A DNA stretch of 64,000 nucleotides from Martinezella tropici (GCF_008370325.1 NZ_VNIP01000011.1:372001-436000), one strand, 5' to 3'. Counted from the stretch's first letter, positions 54,079-62,877 are shown. Translations and numbers: made by a program. Notes: generated from the sequence alone by a model not told the origin.

Positions 54079-54474
54079 TCAGATGAACTGGTGCAGGCCC
54101 GGGACGGAGTTGACGACCTGGTCGACCACCTCATCGCCGGCATGCTGGCGGGCGGTTGCAATCGTCTCCTTGGCGAGCGAGGTGATTTCGCCCATGCTGA
54201 GGCCGCTGCTCATCAGCTGCTGGCCGAGCGCCATCAGGCCGCCGCCACCGCCAACGGCGCTGAGCAGGCCGCCCAGCAGACCGCCACCACCGGTTTCCTC
54301 GCCATTATACTGCGCAACGAGATCGGAGGCGCCGGGAATAGATTCGATCATCTTGGTGACGGGACCATCCGGAGCTTCGCGCTGCAGGAAGCCGAGAATC
54401 ATGCCGACGGCCTTTTCTGCGAGGTCGGGAGCGATGCCGGCTTTGGTCGCGATCTGATCAATAACTTCGTTCAC
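54079..54474 (-). CDS. Hypothetical Gly-rich helical protein
   Basis: A 131-residue protein. N-terminal helices (MNEVIDQIATKAGIAPDLAEKAVGMILGFLQREAP) resemble DUF937/DUF2780-like repeats that fold as short helical pairs, followed by a Gly-rich linker and a helical C-terminus. The family name is uncertain; DUF2267 is an alternative. A GAGGCC site lies just before the ATG. Confidence 0.72.
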   Translation of the reverse strand: MNEVIDQIATKAGIAPDLAEKAVGMILGFLQREAPDGPVTKMIESIPGASDLVAQYNGEETGGGGLLGGLLSAVGGGGGLMALGQQLMSSGLSMGEITSLAKETIATARQHAGDEVVDQVVNSVPGLHQFI

Positions 54475-54675
54475 TGTGGCCTCCTGCCTTTACGACGTTA
54501 ACGTCAACGTAACTGAATGAAGCAACCGGCACAAGCCGCGCTGGCGGTCATTACGCTACCAGAAGCATAACCACGACGCGAATGGTTGTCCCCATTCAAG
54601 TCAGTTCTTATAACAGTGTCAGGACAAATCGATGAATGGCCCTGACAGCCCGAAAAGGCTGCTGTGCCGCCGCCC

Positions 54676-54724
54676 TAGCACCGGATGATTTTGGATCGGT
54701 TCGATCCAAAATCATCCGGTGCTA
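54676..54724. repeat. Perfect 23-bp inverted repeat
   Basis: Arms 54676-54698 and 54702-54724 are exact inverted copies with a GTT loop; the arm begins TAGCACCGGATG. It is followed at once by another palindromic unit. Confidence 0.85.
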
Positions 54725-54737
54725 GAATCAAATAGGT

Positions 54738-54787
54738 AGAGCATGATGTCGTCCGAAAACCGGTGACACTTTTCGGCATCATGCTCT
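54738..54787. repeat. Rhizobial AGAGCATGATG palindromic repeat
   Basis: AGAGCATGATG at the left and CATCATGCTCT at the right flank CCGAAAACCGG and CACTTTTCGG. I recall this unit as frequent in Rhizobium. It ends 15 bases before the HerA-like start, so it is in that gene's leader. Confidence 0.8.
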
Positions 54788-54802
54788 AAGGGAGACGACA
54801 CC

Positions 54803-56317
54803 ATGCCGCAGCAGGATGGACAGATTTTCGTCGGCGCGAGCCGCAATCCGGATGACAGCATCAACAAGGATGAATTCCTGACGCTGAAATTCGGCAACCG
54901 GCACGGTCTCGTCACCGGCGCGACCGGTACAGGCAAGACGGTAACACTGCAGGTGCTGGCCGAAGGGCTTTCCAAGGCCGGCGTGCCTGTATTCTGCGCC
55001 GATATCAAGGGCGATCTCTCCGGCATCTCCGCCAAGGGCGAGCCCAAGGATTTCCTCTTGAGGCGGGCCGAAGAGATTGGCCTGTCGCCCTATGAGTTCG
55101 ATCAATTCCCGGTCATCTTCTGGGATCTTTACGGCGAAAAGGGCCATCGCGTGCGCACAACCATCGCCGAGATGGGTCCACTGCTGCTCGCGCGGCTGAT
55201 GGACGCTTCGGAAGCGCAGGAAGGCGTGCTCAACATCGCCTTCAAGATCGCCGATGAAAACGGCCTAGCGCTACTCGATCTCAAGGACCTGCAGGCGCTG
55301 CTGAACTATATGGGCGAGAATGCCAGCGAGCTTTCCAGCAAGTACGGTCTGATCTCGAAATCCTCCGTCGGCTCGATCCAGCGAGCCTTGCTGGTGCTGG
55401 AGCAGCAGGGAGCGGAAAACTTCTTCGGCGAGCCGGCGCTGAAAATCTCCGACATCATGCGGGTCAGCAATGACGGCTACGGCCAGGTTTCGGTGCTTGC
55501 CGCCGACAAGCTGATGATGAACCCGCGCCTCTACGCCACCTTCCTGCTGTGGCTGCTCTCCGAACTGTTCGAGGAACTGCCCGAAGTGGGCGATCCGGAA
55601 AAGCCGAAGCTGGTCTTCTTCTTCGATGAGGCGCACCTGCTCTTCAACGACGCGCCGAAGGTGCTGATCGAACGTGTCGAGCAGGTGGTGCGCCTCATCC
55701 GCTCCAAGGGCGTCGGCGTCTATTTCGTCACCCAGAACCCACTCGATGTGCCGGAGACGGTGCTGGCGCAACTTGGCAACCGCGTGCAGCACGCCCTGCG
55801 CGCCTATTCGCCACGCGAGCAGAAAGCCGTGCAGACGGCGGCCTCGACATTCCGGCCCAATCCCGCCTTCGATTGCGCCAGCGTCATTACCACGCTCGGC
55901 ACCGGCGAGGCGCTCGTGTCGATGCTGGAGGGCAAGGGCGCGCCCTCCATCGTCGAGCGCACGCTGATCCGCCCGCCGTCCGGCCGCATCGGTCCGGTCA
56001 GCGATGCCGAGCGCCAGGCCATCATCAATGCCAGCCCGGTCGCCGGCGTCTACGATCAGACGGTCGATCGCGAATCGGCTTATGAAATCCTGGCGGAGCG
56101 TGCGCGCAAGGCAGCCGCGCCGCAGAGCGAGAGCGCGGGCGATGACTGGACGCTGCCGGGATTCGGCGGCGACAGCAACAAGCCAGCAGGCCGCGGTCGC
56201 TCGGGCTATCAGCGCGAAACGATCATGGAAGCAGCGTTGAAGAGCGTGGCGCGCACGGTCGCGACGCAGGTCGGGCGTGCCCTGGTGCGTGGCATCCTCG
56301 GCAGCCTGAAACGGTAG
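54803..56317 (+). CDS. HerA-like helicase/ATPase (DUF853)
   Basis: A 504-residue P-loop ATPase of the HerA-C/DUF853 family. Walker A is GATGTGKT, Walker B is KLVFFFDEAHLL, and YFVTQNPLDVPETVLAQLGNRVQHALR is the sensor and arginine-finger region. No NurA nuclease or other defence partner gene is adjacent, so it is likely the housekeeping-type orphan version. The leader includes palindromic repeats. Confidence 0.92.
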   Translation: MPQQDGQIFVGASRNPDDSINKDEFLTLKFGNRHGLVTGATGTGKTVTLQVLAEGLSKAGVPVFCADIKGDLSGISAKGEPKDFLLRRAEEIGLSPYEFDQFPVIFWDLYGEKGHRVRTTIAEMGPLLLARLMDASEAQEGVLNIAFKIADENGLALLDLKDLQALLNYMGENASELSSKYGLISKSSVGSIQRALLVLEQQGAENFFGEPALKISDIMRVSNDGYGQVSVLAADKLMMNPRLYATFLLWLLSELFEELPEVGDPEKPKLVFFFDEAHLLFNDAPKVLIERVEQVVRLIRSKGVGVYFVTQNPLDVPETVLAQLGNRVQHALRAYSPREQKAVQTAASTFRPNPAFDCASVITTLGTGEALVSMLEGKGAPSIVERTLIRPPSGRIGPVSDAERQAIINASPVAGVYDQTVDRESAYEILAERARKAAAPQSESAGDDWTLPGFGGDSNKPAGRGRSGYQRETIMEAALKSVARTVATQVGRALVRGILGSLKR

Positions 56318-56323
56318 AAAATC

Positions 56324-56450
56324 ACCCTCCCCTTGAGGGGGAGGGTCGGAGCGGAGCTCCGGGGTGGGGTGATCCGCGGCAACCTCTGCAGGTCCGAGTG
56401 TCACCCCCACCCGCCGCTTTGCGGCGACCTCCCCCCTCAAGGGGGAGGTG
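56324..56450. repeat. Long inverted repeat between convergent genes
   Basis: CCTCCCCTTGAGGGGGAGG on the left is mirrored by CCTCCCCCCTCAAGGGGGAGG on the right, with internal GC-rich arms. It can fold into a large hairpin and may serve as a terminator for both flanking genes. I recall similar units in other rhizobia. Confidence 0.75.
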
Positions 56451-56455
56451 TCAAT

Positions 56456-57232
56456 TTATCGTACCGGAGCGACGAGCGAGAAGAACGCGCCCTGCGGGTC
56501 GGTCGCCTGGACGATCCAGCTGCCGCCGGGGACTTCCATCGGGCCATTGGCGATCTTGCCGCCACCTTCGGTGATGCGGGTGATCGCCGCATCGATCGCC
56601 GGGACATTGATATAGAAATTCCAGGCCGGCATCGGCATTTCCGCCGGCTTGGTCATGATGCCGCCGAAGTCCCGGTCACCGATCTTGAAGATCTTGTATT
56701 TGCCCATCGGCCCCATGTCGAAATCGGAACTCAATTCCCAGCCGAACATCTCGCTGTAGAAATCGAAGGCCTTCGGGCCATCACCGGAATAGAGCTCATG
56801 CCACCCGAAATAGCCTGGGGTAGCAGGGGCCGGCGGCTGCCAATCCTGGCCCGGCAGCGGCGTGAAAAGGCAGAAGGCGGCGCCATAAGGATCGGAGACG
56901 ACGGCAAACCTGCCAACGCTTGGAATATCCGTCGGCTCGCGATAGATCTTGCCACCCTTGGCAGCGACCGTCTTTGCCGCCTCGTCGACATCGGGAACAC
57001 CGATATAGCCGGTCCAGCAAGGCGGCGTGCCCATGGCCTTTGCCCCCTCCGGCAATATCATCAAACCGGCGATAGGGCCTGCGCCGGCACTGAACAGCGT
57101 ATAATCCATGCCGACTTCAGGCATGCCGGCATCTGCGGCATCCCAGCCGACGACCTTGGTATAGAAAGCTTCGGCCGCCTTCATATCGGTGGTCATCAGC
57201 TCGTACCAGACAAAATATCCCTTCTCAGCCAT
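56456..57232 (-). CDS. Two-domain VOC family protein
   Basis: A 258-residue protein with two glyoxalase-like modules: about 3-120 (YFVWYELMTTDMKAAEAFYTKVVGW) and about 135-258 (YFGWHELYSGDGPKAFDFYSEMFGW). The repeated W-x-E-L and FYxxxFGW patterns indicate internal duplication. The start at 57232 follows GGGAGAG. Metal and substrate are unknown. Confidence 0.88.
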   Translation of the reverse strand: MAEKGYFVWYELMTTDMKAAEAFYTKVVGWDAADAGMPEVGMDYTLFSAGAGPIAGLMILPEGAKAMGTPPCWTGYIGVPDVDEAAKTVAAKGGKIYREPTDIPSVGRFAVVSDPYGAAFCLFTPLPGQDWQPPAPATPGYFGWHELYSGDGPKAFDFYSEMFGWELSSDFDMGPMGKYKIFKIGDRDFGGIMTKPAEMPMPAWNFYINVPAIDAAITRITEGGGKIANGPMEVPGGSWIVQATDPQGAFFSLVAPVR

Positions 57233-57449
57233 GGTATCTCTCCCAGTTGTGATTGTTGCGGTCATCCGTCTCGTCCTGAGCCCGATGTCGGCGCAAGCGC
57301 ATCACGGCCGATGAAAGTGACGGCCGAACGATGGTCAATCGGTTGGCCCGTCATTCCTCGGCAATCAGGCTCCAGATCTTAACTAGGCGCAAAGCGTAAT
57401 AATTCGACCCCTTGCGCCGCATGGCATGAATTTGGCAGCCTCGTCATAC

Positions 57450-58175
57450 CTAATGGCAGCAGGAATCCGCCTTCGCCGCATCCTGATATTCGTCATGACG
57501 ACGAACGAAATCCATGGTGTGGCCTTCATTCCGGCCCTTCGGCGCATTGTCGAGGATCATCAGCGTACCGATCATTTCCTCACCGCCGCGCGCATAGCTG
57601 GAATAGGTGTGAAAGATATTGCCGGCTTCGTCCTTGTAGAAGGCGCTGAGGCCCGGCAACTCGTCATTGCCGTCGGCGGCGTCCATATTGCCGAAGTTAT
57701 AGAACACCTTTTCGCCGGCGAGCTGCTCTTTGGTGAAAGAGACGTGATAGTCGAAATTGAAATCGTTGGAGAAAGACGACACCCATGGGAACTTCCAGCC
57801 CATGCGTTTCTTGTAGGCCTCAATCTTTTCGATCGGCGCGCGGGCAACGGCGACCAGCGTGACATCATGATGATTGAGATGCGGAAGCGCTCCATCGAAA
57901 TGATCGGCGAGGAAGGAGCAACCGGTGCATCCGGCATCCCAATCCGGGCCGAGCATGAAGTGATAGATGACCAGCTGGCTGCGGCCATCGAAGAGATCCG
58001 CAAGCGTCCTCTTGCCGGCCGGCGTATCGAAAACGTAATCTTTATCGACCTTTACCCAAGGCAAAGCCAAGCGTTCCGCATTGACGCGGTCGCGAAGATG
58101 CGTTGCCTCCTTCTCCTTGGCGAGCAGCTGACGGCGGGCTTCGAGCCACACTTCCCTGGAAACGACCTGGTTCAT
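57450..58175 (-). CDS. DUF899 family thioredoxin-like protein
   Basis: A 241-residue protein of the DUF899 family, with a thioredoxin-like fold. The motif WDAGCTGCSFLADHFDG contains the putative CxxC redox site, and the C-terminus ends CCH. The role is unknown. It is divergent from a MarR-family gene; a perfect palindrome lies between them. Confidence 0.89.
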   Translation of the reverse strand: MNQVVSREVWLEARRQLLAKEKEATHLRDRVNAERLALPWVKVDKDYVFDTPAGKRTLADLFDGRSQLVIYHFMLGPDWDAGCTGCSFLADHFDGALPHLNHHDVTLVAVARAPIEKIEAYKKRMGWKFPWVSSFSNDFNFDYHVSFTKEQLAGEKVFYNFGNMDAADGNDELPGLSAFYKDEAGNIFHTYSSYARGGEEMIGTLMILDNAPKGRNEGHTMDFVRRHDEYQDAAKADSCCH

Positions 58176-58223
58176 TGTCAGCGCCCTCCTCCGGCGTTTT
58201 CATCCCCAAATCTTGACAAATAC

Positions 58224-58235
58224 ATTGATATCAAT
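58224..58235. promoter_or_regulatory. Candidate MarR operator
   Basis: The perfect 12-base palindrome ATTGATATCAAT lies between TTGACA (58213-58218) and TATTAA (58235-58240), a likely sigma70 promoter for the MarR gene. Repressor binding here would block transcription. Confidence 0.65.
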
Positions 58236-58246
58236 ATTAATGAATC

Positions 58247-58693
58247 ATGTCAAACGCAGTCGAAATCCCCTTTGAAACCACGCTGTTAGTGCGCGATACC
58301 TGCCTTTGCCTGCATGTGCAGCGCGCAGCACGCGCTCTTGCCCGTCGTTTTGACGAAGCACTGAGGCCGTTTGGGCTGACCAACGGCCAATTCTCCCTGA
58401 TGATGTCCGTGAACCGGCCGGTGCCGGCATCCATGGGATCGGTCACGGCGCTGCTCGCAATAGATCAGACGACGCTGACGGCGGCTTTAAAGCCGCTGGA
58501 ACGACGTGGATGGATCAATATCGTGCCCAATCCCGAAGACCGAAGAGCCCGCCTTCTCAGCCTCACGCCATCCGGAAAGGCAGCGCTTGCCGCCGCCGTG
58601 CCGGTCTGGAAGACAACGCATGCGGCCCTCGAAGAGCGACTGCCCGACGGCAATGGCGACCGCTTGCGCCGCGACCTTGCTATCCTGCTCTGA
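58247..58693 (+). CDS. MarR family transcriptional regulator
   Basis: A 148-residue winged-helix repressor. Features include LRPFGLTNGQFSLMMSV, LLAIDQTTLTAALKPLERRGWI and the wing NPEDRRARLLSLTPSGKA. Cys residues near the N-terminus (DTCLCLH) could sense oxidants, as in OhrR-like proteins. It overlaps the convergent RES gene by 14 bases and probably controls the divergent DUF899 gene. Confidence 0.9.
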   Translation: MSNAVEIPFETTLLVRDTCLCLHVQRAARALARRFDEALRPFGLTNGQFSLMMSVNRPVPASMGSVTALLAIDQTTLTAALKPLERRGWINIVPNPEDRRARLLSLTPSGKAALAAAVPVWKTTHAALEERLPDGNGDRLRRDLAILL

Positions 58694-59450
58694 ACGGCGG
58701 CTCCGATAGGCGGGGATCGCGGTCGAAATCCTGCCTTTCGAAGCCGATGCGATGCCGGGGGAATTCACAGAGCGCTTGGATGCCAAAGCGCGACAGCCGG
58801 ATGCGCCAGGTCTGGCGCTCCACAGGTTCGCGCGCGGAGAAGGCCCTGGCCGTCAGGAGTGCGATATTCCTGCTGCCCCGGGGATCCCGAACGGATCGGT
58901 AGAGGATTGCTTCGATGCCGCCGGCCCGCGCCGCCTCGGCAAGCGACTGGCATGCCTCGTAGTTGACCGGATCGGTCCAGTGCTGCCGGTCGCGATCCAA
59001 CGGAGGCGCGGTCAGGTCGACCGCTGCCTTCGTGGCGATCGACGCGGCAAAAGCGGTGTACTCCGCCGCATTGGCCGGCAGTGGCGTGTCGGGTGAATCA
59101 CGAAAAAAGAGCAACCGATAGAAGCTCATCTCGGCCAGGGCCGTTTCCACCTGCTCGGAGGCGTAGAAAACGCCAAGCGTGCGGCCAGCGCGACGGAAAC
59201 GAGAGCCGTGCGGGTAGATCGCACCATAGCGGAAGGGTGTCGCGAGCAGATAGTCGAGATCGGCGCATTCCGGCGGCAGGACCGGCTTGCTCTCCTCCAA
59301 CAGACTTTCGAGAAGCGTCTGCTCCTCAAGCGTATCCACGAGCTTCAGCGTCGAGACCTGATGCTGTGCTTCCACCAGTCGCCAATAACGGCCGGAAATG
59401 GCCCTCGCCTCAGATGAGAGCGCGGCGGGCGTCCAGATAGGCAAGGACAT
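58680..59450 (-). CDS. RES-domain toxin (NAD+ phosphorylase family)
   Basis: A 256-residue RES domain protein. Toxins of this family (for example MbcT and RES-Xre systems) degrade cellular NAD+. The central part YRLLFFRDSPDTPLPANAAEY and the later NYEACQSLAEAARAGGIEAILYRSVRDPRGSRNIALL match the domain. The ATG lies 41 bases inside the upstream antitoxin gene, suggesting translational coupling. Confidence 0.9.
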   Translation of the reverse strand: MSLPIWTPAALSSEARAISGRYWRLVEAQHQVSTLKLVDTLEEQTLLESLLEESKPVLPPECADLDYLLATPFRYGAIYPHGSRFRRAGRTLGVFYASEQVETALAEMSFYRLLFFRDSPDTPLPANAAEYTAFAASIATKAAVDLTAPPLDRDRQHWTDPVNYEACQSLAEAARAGGIEAILYRSVRDPRGSRNIALLTARAFSAREPVERQTWRIRLSRFGIQALCEFPRHRIGFERQDFDRDPRLSEPPFRAG

Positions 59451-59793
59451 CGGTCAAACCAGAAATCGAAATTATCTTGTCGATGGGCGCTGCGCCGAAG
59501 GCGAGATTGCCGTTGCGCAGCCATTGGCGGGCCACAGCCTCGTCGCCACCCACGATGGCATCGAGCGAGCGGAAGAGCCGAACGAAAAGCACGGCCAGCT
59601 CGAACGGCTTGCTGTTGCGCTCCAGCAAATGATCCTGCCGCTTCATACGCGATACCGTTGCTTCCGAGACGCCGATGACGGCAGCCAATATGCGGGCATT
59701 CAATCCCAGCCGCTCGGCGGCATTGACCACCGCCTTGGTAATGACGAGTGCTTCGCCAGGTTTTGCCTGACCAACTGCCTGTGCCATTGTCAT
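59410..59793 (-). CDS. Xre/MbcA/ParS-type antitoxin
   Basis: About 127 residues. An HTH (NARILAAVIGVSEATVSRMKRQ) is followed by the toxin-binding C-terminal domain (DAIVGGDEAVARQWLRNGNLAFGAAPIDKI). The ATG at 59793 follows AGGATG. It forms a type II toxin-antitoxin module with the RES gene. Confidence 0.9.
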   Translation of the reverse strand: MTMAQAVGQAKPGEALVITKAVVNAAERLGLNARILAAVIGVSEATVSRMKRQDHLLERNSKPFELAVLFVRLFRSLDAIVGGDEAVARQWLRNGNLAFGAAPIDKIISISGLTDVLAYLDARRALI

Positions 59794-59899
59794 AGCCACA
59801 TCCTTTCCTAGGAAAAAATATAGCATATTTCTTGCAAAAGAAAAGGAGCAGAAACGATATCCCTGCTCCCGAAGTTTTCAAGATACGCAGCTGTTCGCT

Positions 59900-60322
59900 T
59901 CAGACAACAGCAACCGGCACTTCGGTCGAGGTGCGCATGGCGTGGCTGTAGGGGCACACGATATGCGCTGCGGCAGCAAGCTTTTCAGCCTCGGCCTTGT
60001 CCATGCCTGGGATATGGACCGCCAGAGACACTTCGATGCCGAAGCCGCCGCCATCCGCGCGCGGACCGATGCCGACAGTCGCAGTCACCTTCGCGTCTTC
60101 CGGAATCTTGACCTTCTGCTGACCTGCGACAAATTTCAGTGCGCCTAGGAAGCAGGCGGAATAGCCGGCTGCAAAGAGCTGCTCCGGATTGGTCCCCGTG
60201 GCACCGTCGCCGCCGAGTTCCTTCGGCACGGTCAGCGTGACGTCGAGGACGCCGTTTTCGGAAACTGCATGGCCGGCGCGGCCACCGGTGGCAGAAGCTT
60301 TGGTGGTATAGAGAATTGGCAT
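59900..60322 (-). CDS. ohr: Organic hydroperoxide resistance protein Ohr
   Basis: A 140-residue OsmC/Ohr peroxidase that reduces organic and fatty-acid hydroperoxides. The catalytic Cys pair is C57 (YSACFLGAL) and C123 (HIVCPYSHA); Arg15 and Glu47 complete the site. ATG at 60322 has AGGAG nearby. Divergent from ohrR. Confidence 0.95.
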   Translation of the reverse strand: MPILYTTKASATGGRAGHAVSENGVLDVTLTVPKELGGDGATGTNPEQLFAAGYSACFLGALKFVAGQQKVKIPEDAKVTATVGIGPRADGGGFGIEVSLAVHIPGMDKAEAEKLAAAAHIVCPYSHAMRTSTEVPVAVV

Positions 60323-60361
60323 GTCATGTCTCCTTTTGTGTTGGATAGCGATTATATACAT

Positions 60362-60411
60362 CACGATTTAATCGTGCACAACATGTATTTTTTGCAATTT
60401 GATTTTGCAAA
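60362..60411. promoter_or_regulatory. ohr/ohrR intergenic region with two dyads
   Basis: CACGAT-TTA-ATCGTG (60362-60376) overlaps the region of the ohr promoter, with TATAAT on the minus strand at 60351-60356; TTTGCAA-TTTGATT-TTGCAAA (60391-60411) is the second. Either may be the OhrR operator. Confidence 0.65.
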
Positions 60412-60457
60412 GTGAATTTGTGACAATGCCTGCAACAAGAAAAATGGCGGAGCAGCA

Positions 60458-60922
60458 ATGACGGACAAGGCGGATGGGCAGAGCATGATATCTGACGAGG
60501 AAAAGCGGCTGGAAAGCCAGCTTTGTTTTGCCGTCTACAGCGCCGCGCATGCCTTTAACCGGGCCTACAAGCCAATTCTCGATCGCGTCGGCCTCACCTA
60601 TCCGCAATATCTCGTCATGCTGGTGCTGTGGGAAAAGGGCTGCCTGTCGGTCAAGACCATCGGCGAGAAGCTCGATCTCGATTCCGGAACGCTGTCGCCA
60701 TTGCTGAAGCGGCTCGAACAGGCCGGCCTGATCAGCCGTGCGCGCGATCCGAAGGACGAGCGGCAAGTGATTATTTCCCTGACGGAAAAGGGTGCGGGCA
60801 TGAAGTGCCAGGTTGGCGCAATCATGGATGCCATCGGCCAGGCGACGGGTTGCGACATGACCGAAATGGCCAATCTTCGCGATCGGCTGCAAAAGCTGAA
60901 GATCAATCTGGCGGCAGAATGA
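60458..60922 (+). CDS. ohrR: OhrR, MarR-family peroxide sensor
   Basis: A 154-residue repressor. The reactive Cys is C23 (ESQLCFAVYSA), conserved in OhrR, and C131 or so (TGCDMTE) could form the resolving disulfide as in 2-Cys OhrR. HTH region is LSVKTIGEKLDLDSGTLSPLLKRLEQAG. Oxidation by organic hydroperoxides should release it from the ohr promoter. Confidence 0.94.
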   Translation: MTDKADGQSMISDEEKRLESQLCFAVYSAAHAFNRAYKPILDRVGLTYPQYLVMLVLWEKGCLSVKTIGEKLDLDSGTLSPLLKRLEQAGLISRARDPKDERQVIISLTEKGAGMKCQVGAIMDAIGQATGCDMTEMANLRDRLQKLKINLAAE

Positions 60923-60971
60923 AGCCTCGGCGCAGGAACTGCTCCACCCTTAGGAAGTCGGGAAATCAAAA

Positions 60972-60990
60972 GGGCGCCGAATAGGCGCCC
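60972..60990. terminator. Hairpin terminator between ohrR and LDT gene
   Basis: Stem GGGCGCC / GGCGCCC with a GAATA loop, preceded by AAAA and followed by GTTTC, so it can serve both convergent genes. Confidence 0.75.
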
Positions 60991-61007
60991 GTTTCAATGA
61001 TATTCGA

Positions 61008-61739
61008 TCAGCTCGTAACGAGGATCGGCGCGCGCTCCGGCACGCGATCATAGAGATCGATGACATCCTGGTTCAGCAAGCGGACACAGCCGGAGGATAC
61101 GGCCTTGCCGATGGAGCGCCAGTCGGGATTGCCGTGCAGGCGGTAGAGCGAATCCTGCTTGTCTTCGAAAATATAGAGCGCACGCGCGCCAAGCGGATTC
61201 TTCAAGCCCGGATCCATGCCGCCATTGGCAATGGAAAACTTCACAAGCTCCGGCTGACGGGCAACCATTTCGTCCGGCGGGTTCCAGCGCGGCCACTTCT
61301 TGCGCCACTGAATGACGCCGCGGCCCTGCCAGGCAAAGCCCTCGCGGCCGACGCCAATACCATAGCGCATTGCTGTACCGCCCTGCTCGGTGACATAGAG
61401 CATGCGCTCGGTCGTGTTGACGATCACACTGCCCGGCGCCTCCCCAGTCGGATCCACGACGCGCTGACGATAAAAACGCCGGTCGATCTGTTCGTAGGGA
61501 ACCGCGGGGATATGGAAGCCGCCATCGTCCATAGCCGCATAGATGACGGCCGGATCCGGCTGCTCGCCGTCATAGCTGGAAAACCAGGTACGGAACGACC
61601 TTGGCGCGCCGGTATATTGTACCGGGCTGACAACCGGGCCGTTGTCGATGGTGGAGGCGCAGCCGGCGAGCGTCGAAACGGCACCGATGCCAGCAAAAGC
61701 GAGGAAGTTACGTCGGGATAAAGATGAAGGAATGCTCAT
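61008..61739 (-). CDS. L,D-transpeptidase (YkuD family), putative lipoprotein
   Basis: A 243-residue enzyme. The N-terminus contains a Tat-like SRRNFLAF plus a lipobox (STLAGC). The YkuD catalytic motif is HGNPDWRSIGKAVSSGCVRLLN with nucleophilic Cys. It forms 3-3 cross-links or attaches proteins to peptidoglycan. A paralogue lies immediately upstream. Confidence 0.93.
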   Translation of the reverse strand: MSIPSSLSRRNFLAFAGIGAVSTLAGCASTIDNGPVVSPVQYTGAPRSFRTWFSSYDGEQPDPAVIYAAMDDGGFHIPAVPYEQIDRRFYRQRVVDPTGEAPGSVIVNTTERMLYVTEQGGTAMRYGIGVGREGFAWQGRGVIQWRKKWPRWNPPDEMVARQPELVKFSIANGGMDPGLKNPLGARALYIFEDKQDSLYRLHGNPDWRSIGKAVSSGCVRLLNQDVIDLYDRVPERAPILVTS

Positions 61740-61900
61740 GTCGACAGCATCGTTCCTTTTGAGGGGGAAGCGAGAACCCGCGATACGTAGCTGATTCGGC
61801 TCCCTGAGAGGTTTGCAGAGACAAGCGCAAAATTAAAGAGCGTAGACGACCCCGACTATCGCACTTATGCAACATCACGAAAATTTGTGGTAAAATACTC

Positions 61901-62707
61901 CTACAAAACGACAATTTCCGTCTTATCGGGAACCCGATTGTAGAGATCTATCACATCCTGATTGAGCATGCGCACGCAGCCGGAGGATGCCGCCTTGCCG
62001 ATCGACTGCCAATCCGGGGTACCGTGAACGCGGTAAAGCGTATCCCGGCCATTTTGGTAGATATAGAGCGCACGCGCGCCGAGCGGGTTTGTCGGACCGG
62101 GATTCATGCCGCCGCGCTCCGCCGCCAGCGACTTCATCTGCGGGTCGCGTGCAACCATTTCGGCAGGCGGCGTCCAGCGCGGCCATTTCTGCTTCCGCTG
62201 GATCATGCCCCTGCCGTGCCAGGCATATCCCGCCGCGCCGAGGCCGACGCCATAGCGCATGGCCCTGCCGCCCGGCTCGACGAAATAGAGAAAGTGGTTT
62301 CGCGTATCGACGACGATGGTGCCGGGCCGCTCATTGGTCTGATAATCCACCTCCTGCCGCAGGAAGCGCGGATCGATGCGCTTGTAGGGCACGGCCGGCA
62401 GCATGAAATCGTCTTCGTTTCGCTGGGCATACATGGCCTGATGCACGGGATTGAAGGTCGGCAGACCGTAGGTCTGATGGAACTGCGTGCGGAAGAGGTC
62501 ACGCGCCTGCGGCACCGGCTGCACCGGCAGGCGCTGCACCTTCTGCGGATCGATGCCTTCGGGGCGATAGAAGATCGGCGCGGTCTCCTGCGCGAACCGG
62601 TCCGGATCTGTCGCTCCGGTATCGGGAATGATGCTGCAGGCGGACAATGCCGCCAGGGCGGCAGAGGCGAGCAGGTGACGGGAGGCGGGCAGCAGATCGG
62701 CCATCAT
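61901..62707 (-). CDS. L,D-transpeptidase (YkuD family), tandem paralogue
   Basis: A 268-residue protein with a signal peptide and lipobox (AALSAC). The catalytic motif is HGTPDWQSIGKAASSGCVRMLN. It is clearly a paralogue of the neighbouring LDT, with a longer N-terminal region after the lipidated Cys. The two are probably not one tight operon because about 160 bases separate them. Confidence 0.92.
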   Translation of the reverse strand: MMADLLPASRHLLASAALAALSACSIIPDTGATDPDRFAQETAPIFYRPEGIDPQKVQRLPVQPVPQARDLFRTQFHQTYGLPTFNPVHQAMYAQRNEDDFMLPAVPYKRIDPRFLRQEVDYQTNERPGTIVVDTRNHFLYFVEPGGRAMRYGVGLGAAGYAWHGRGMIQRKQKWPRWTPPAEMVARDPQMKSLAAERGGMNPGPTNPLGARALYIYQNGRDTLYRVHGTPDWQSIGKAASSGCVRMLNQDVIDLYNRVPDKTEIVVL

Positions 62708-62877
62708 CGGAAACCAGTTGAAACATATCGGGTCAGCCGCATGATGACCGCTGCGGCTGGAGCGAAGCTGGCGTCATCTGCGAGATATTGTCCGGGGCGA
62801 GATATTGTCCGGATTGACCAAACTTCTGTTTTCCCTTGCGGCGTCATGGGCTAGACCATTGCAGGACGGAGGATCGC

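Noticed and set aside
54803..56317. HerA-like ATPase as part of a phage-defence system
   Set aside because: No nuclease, Sir2, DUF4297 or NurA gene is adjacent, and the sequence matches the widespread orphan DUF853 type.
54676..56450. Inverted repeats around the HerA-like gene as ends of an insertion sequence
   Set aside because: The repeats differ in sequence on each side, no transposase is present, and the units look like common rhizobial intergenic palindromes.
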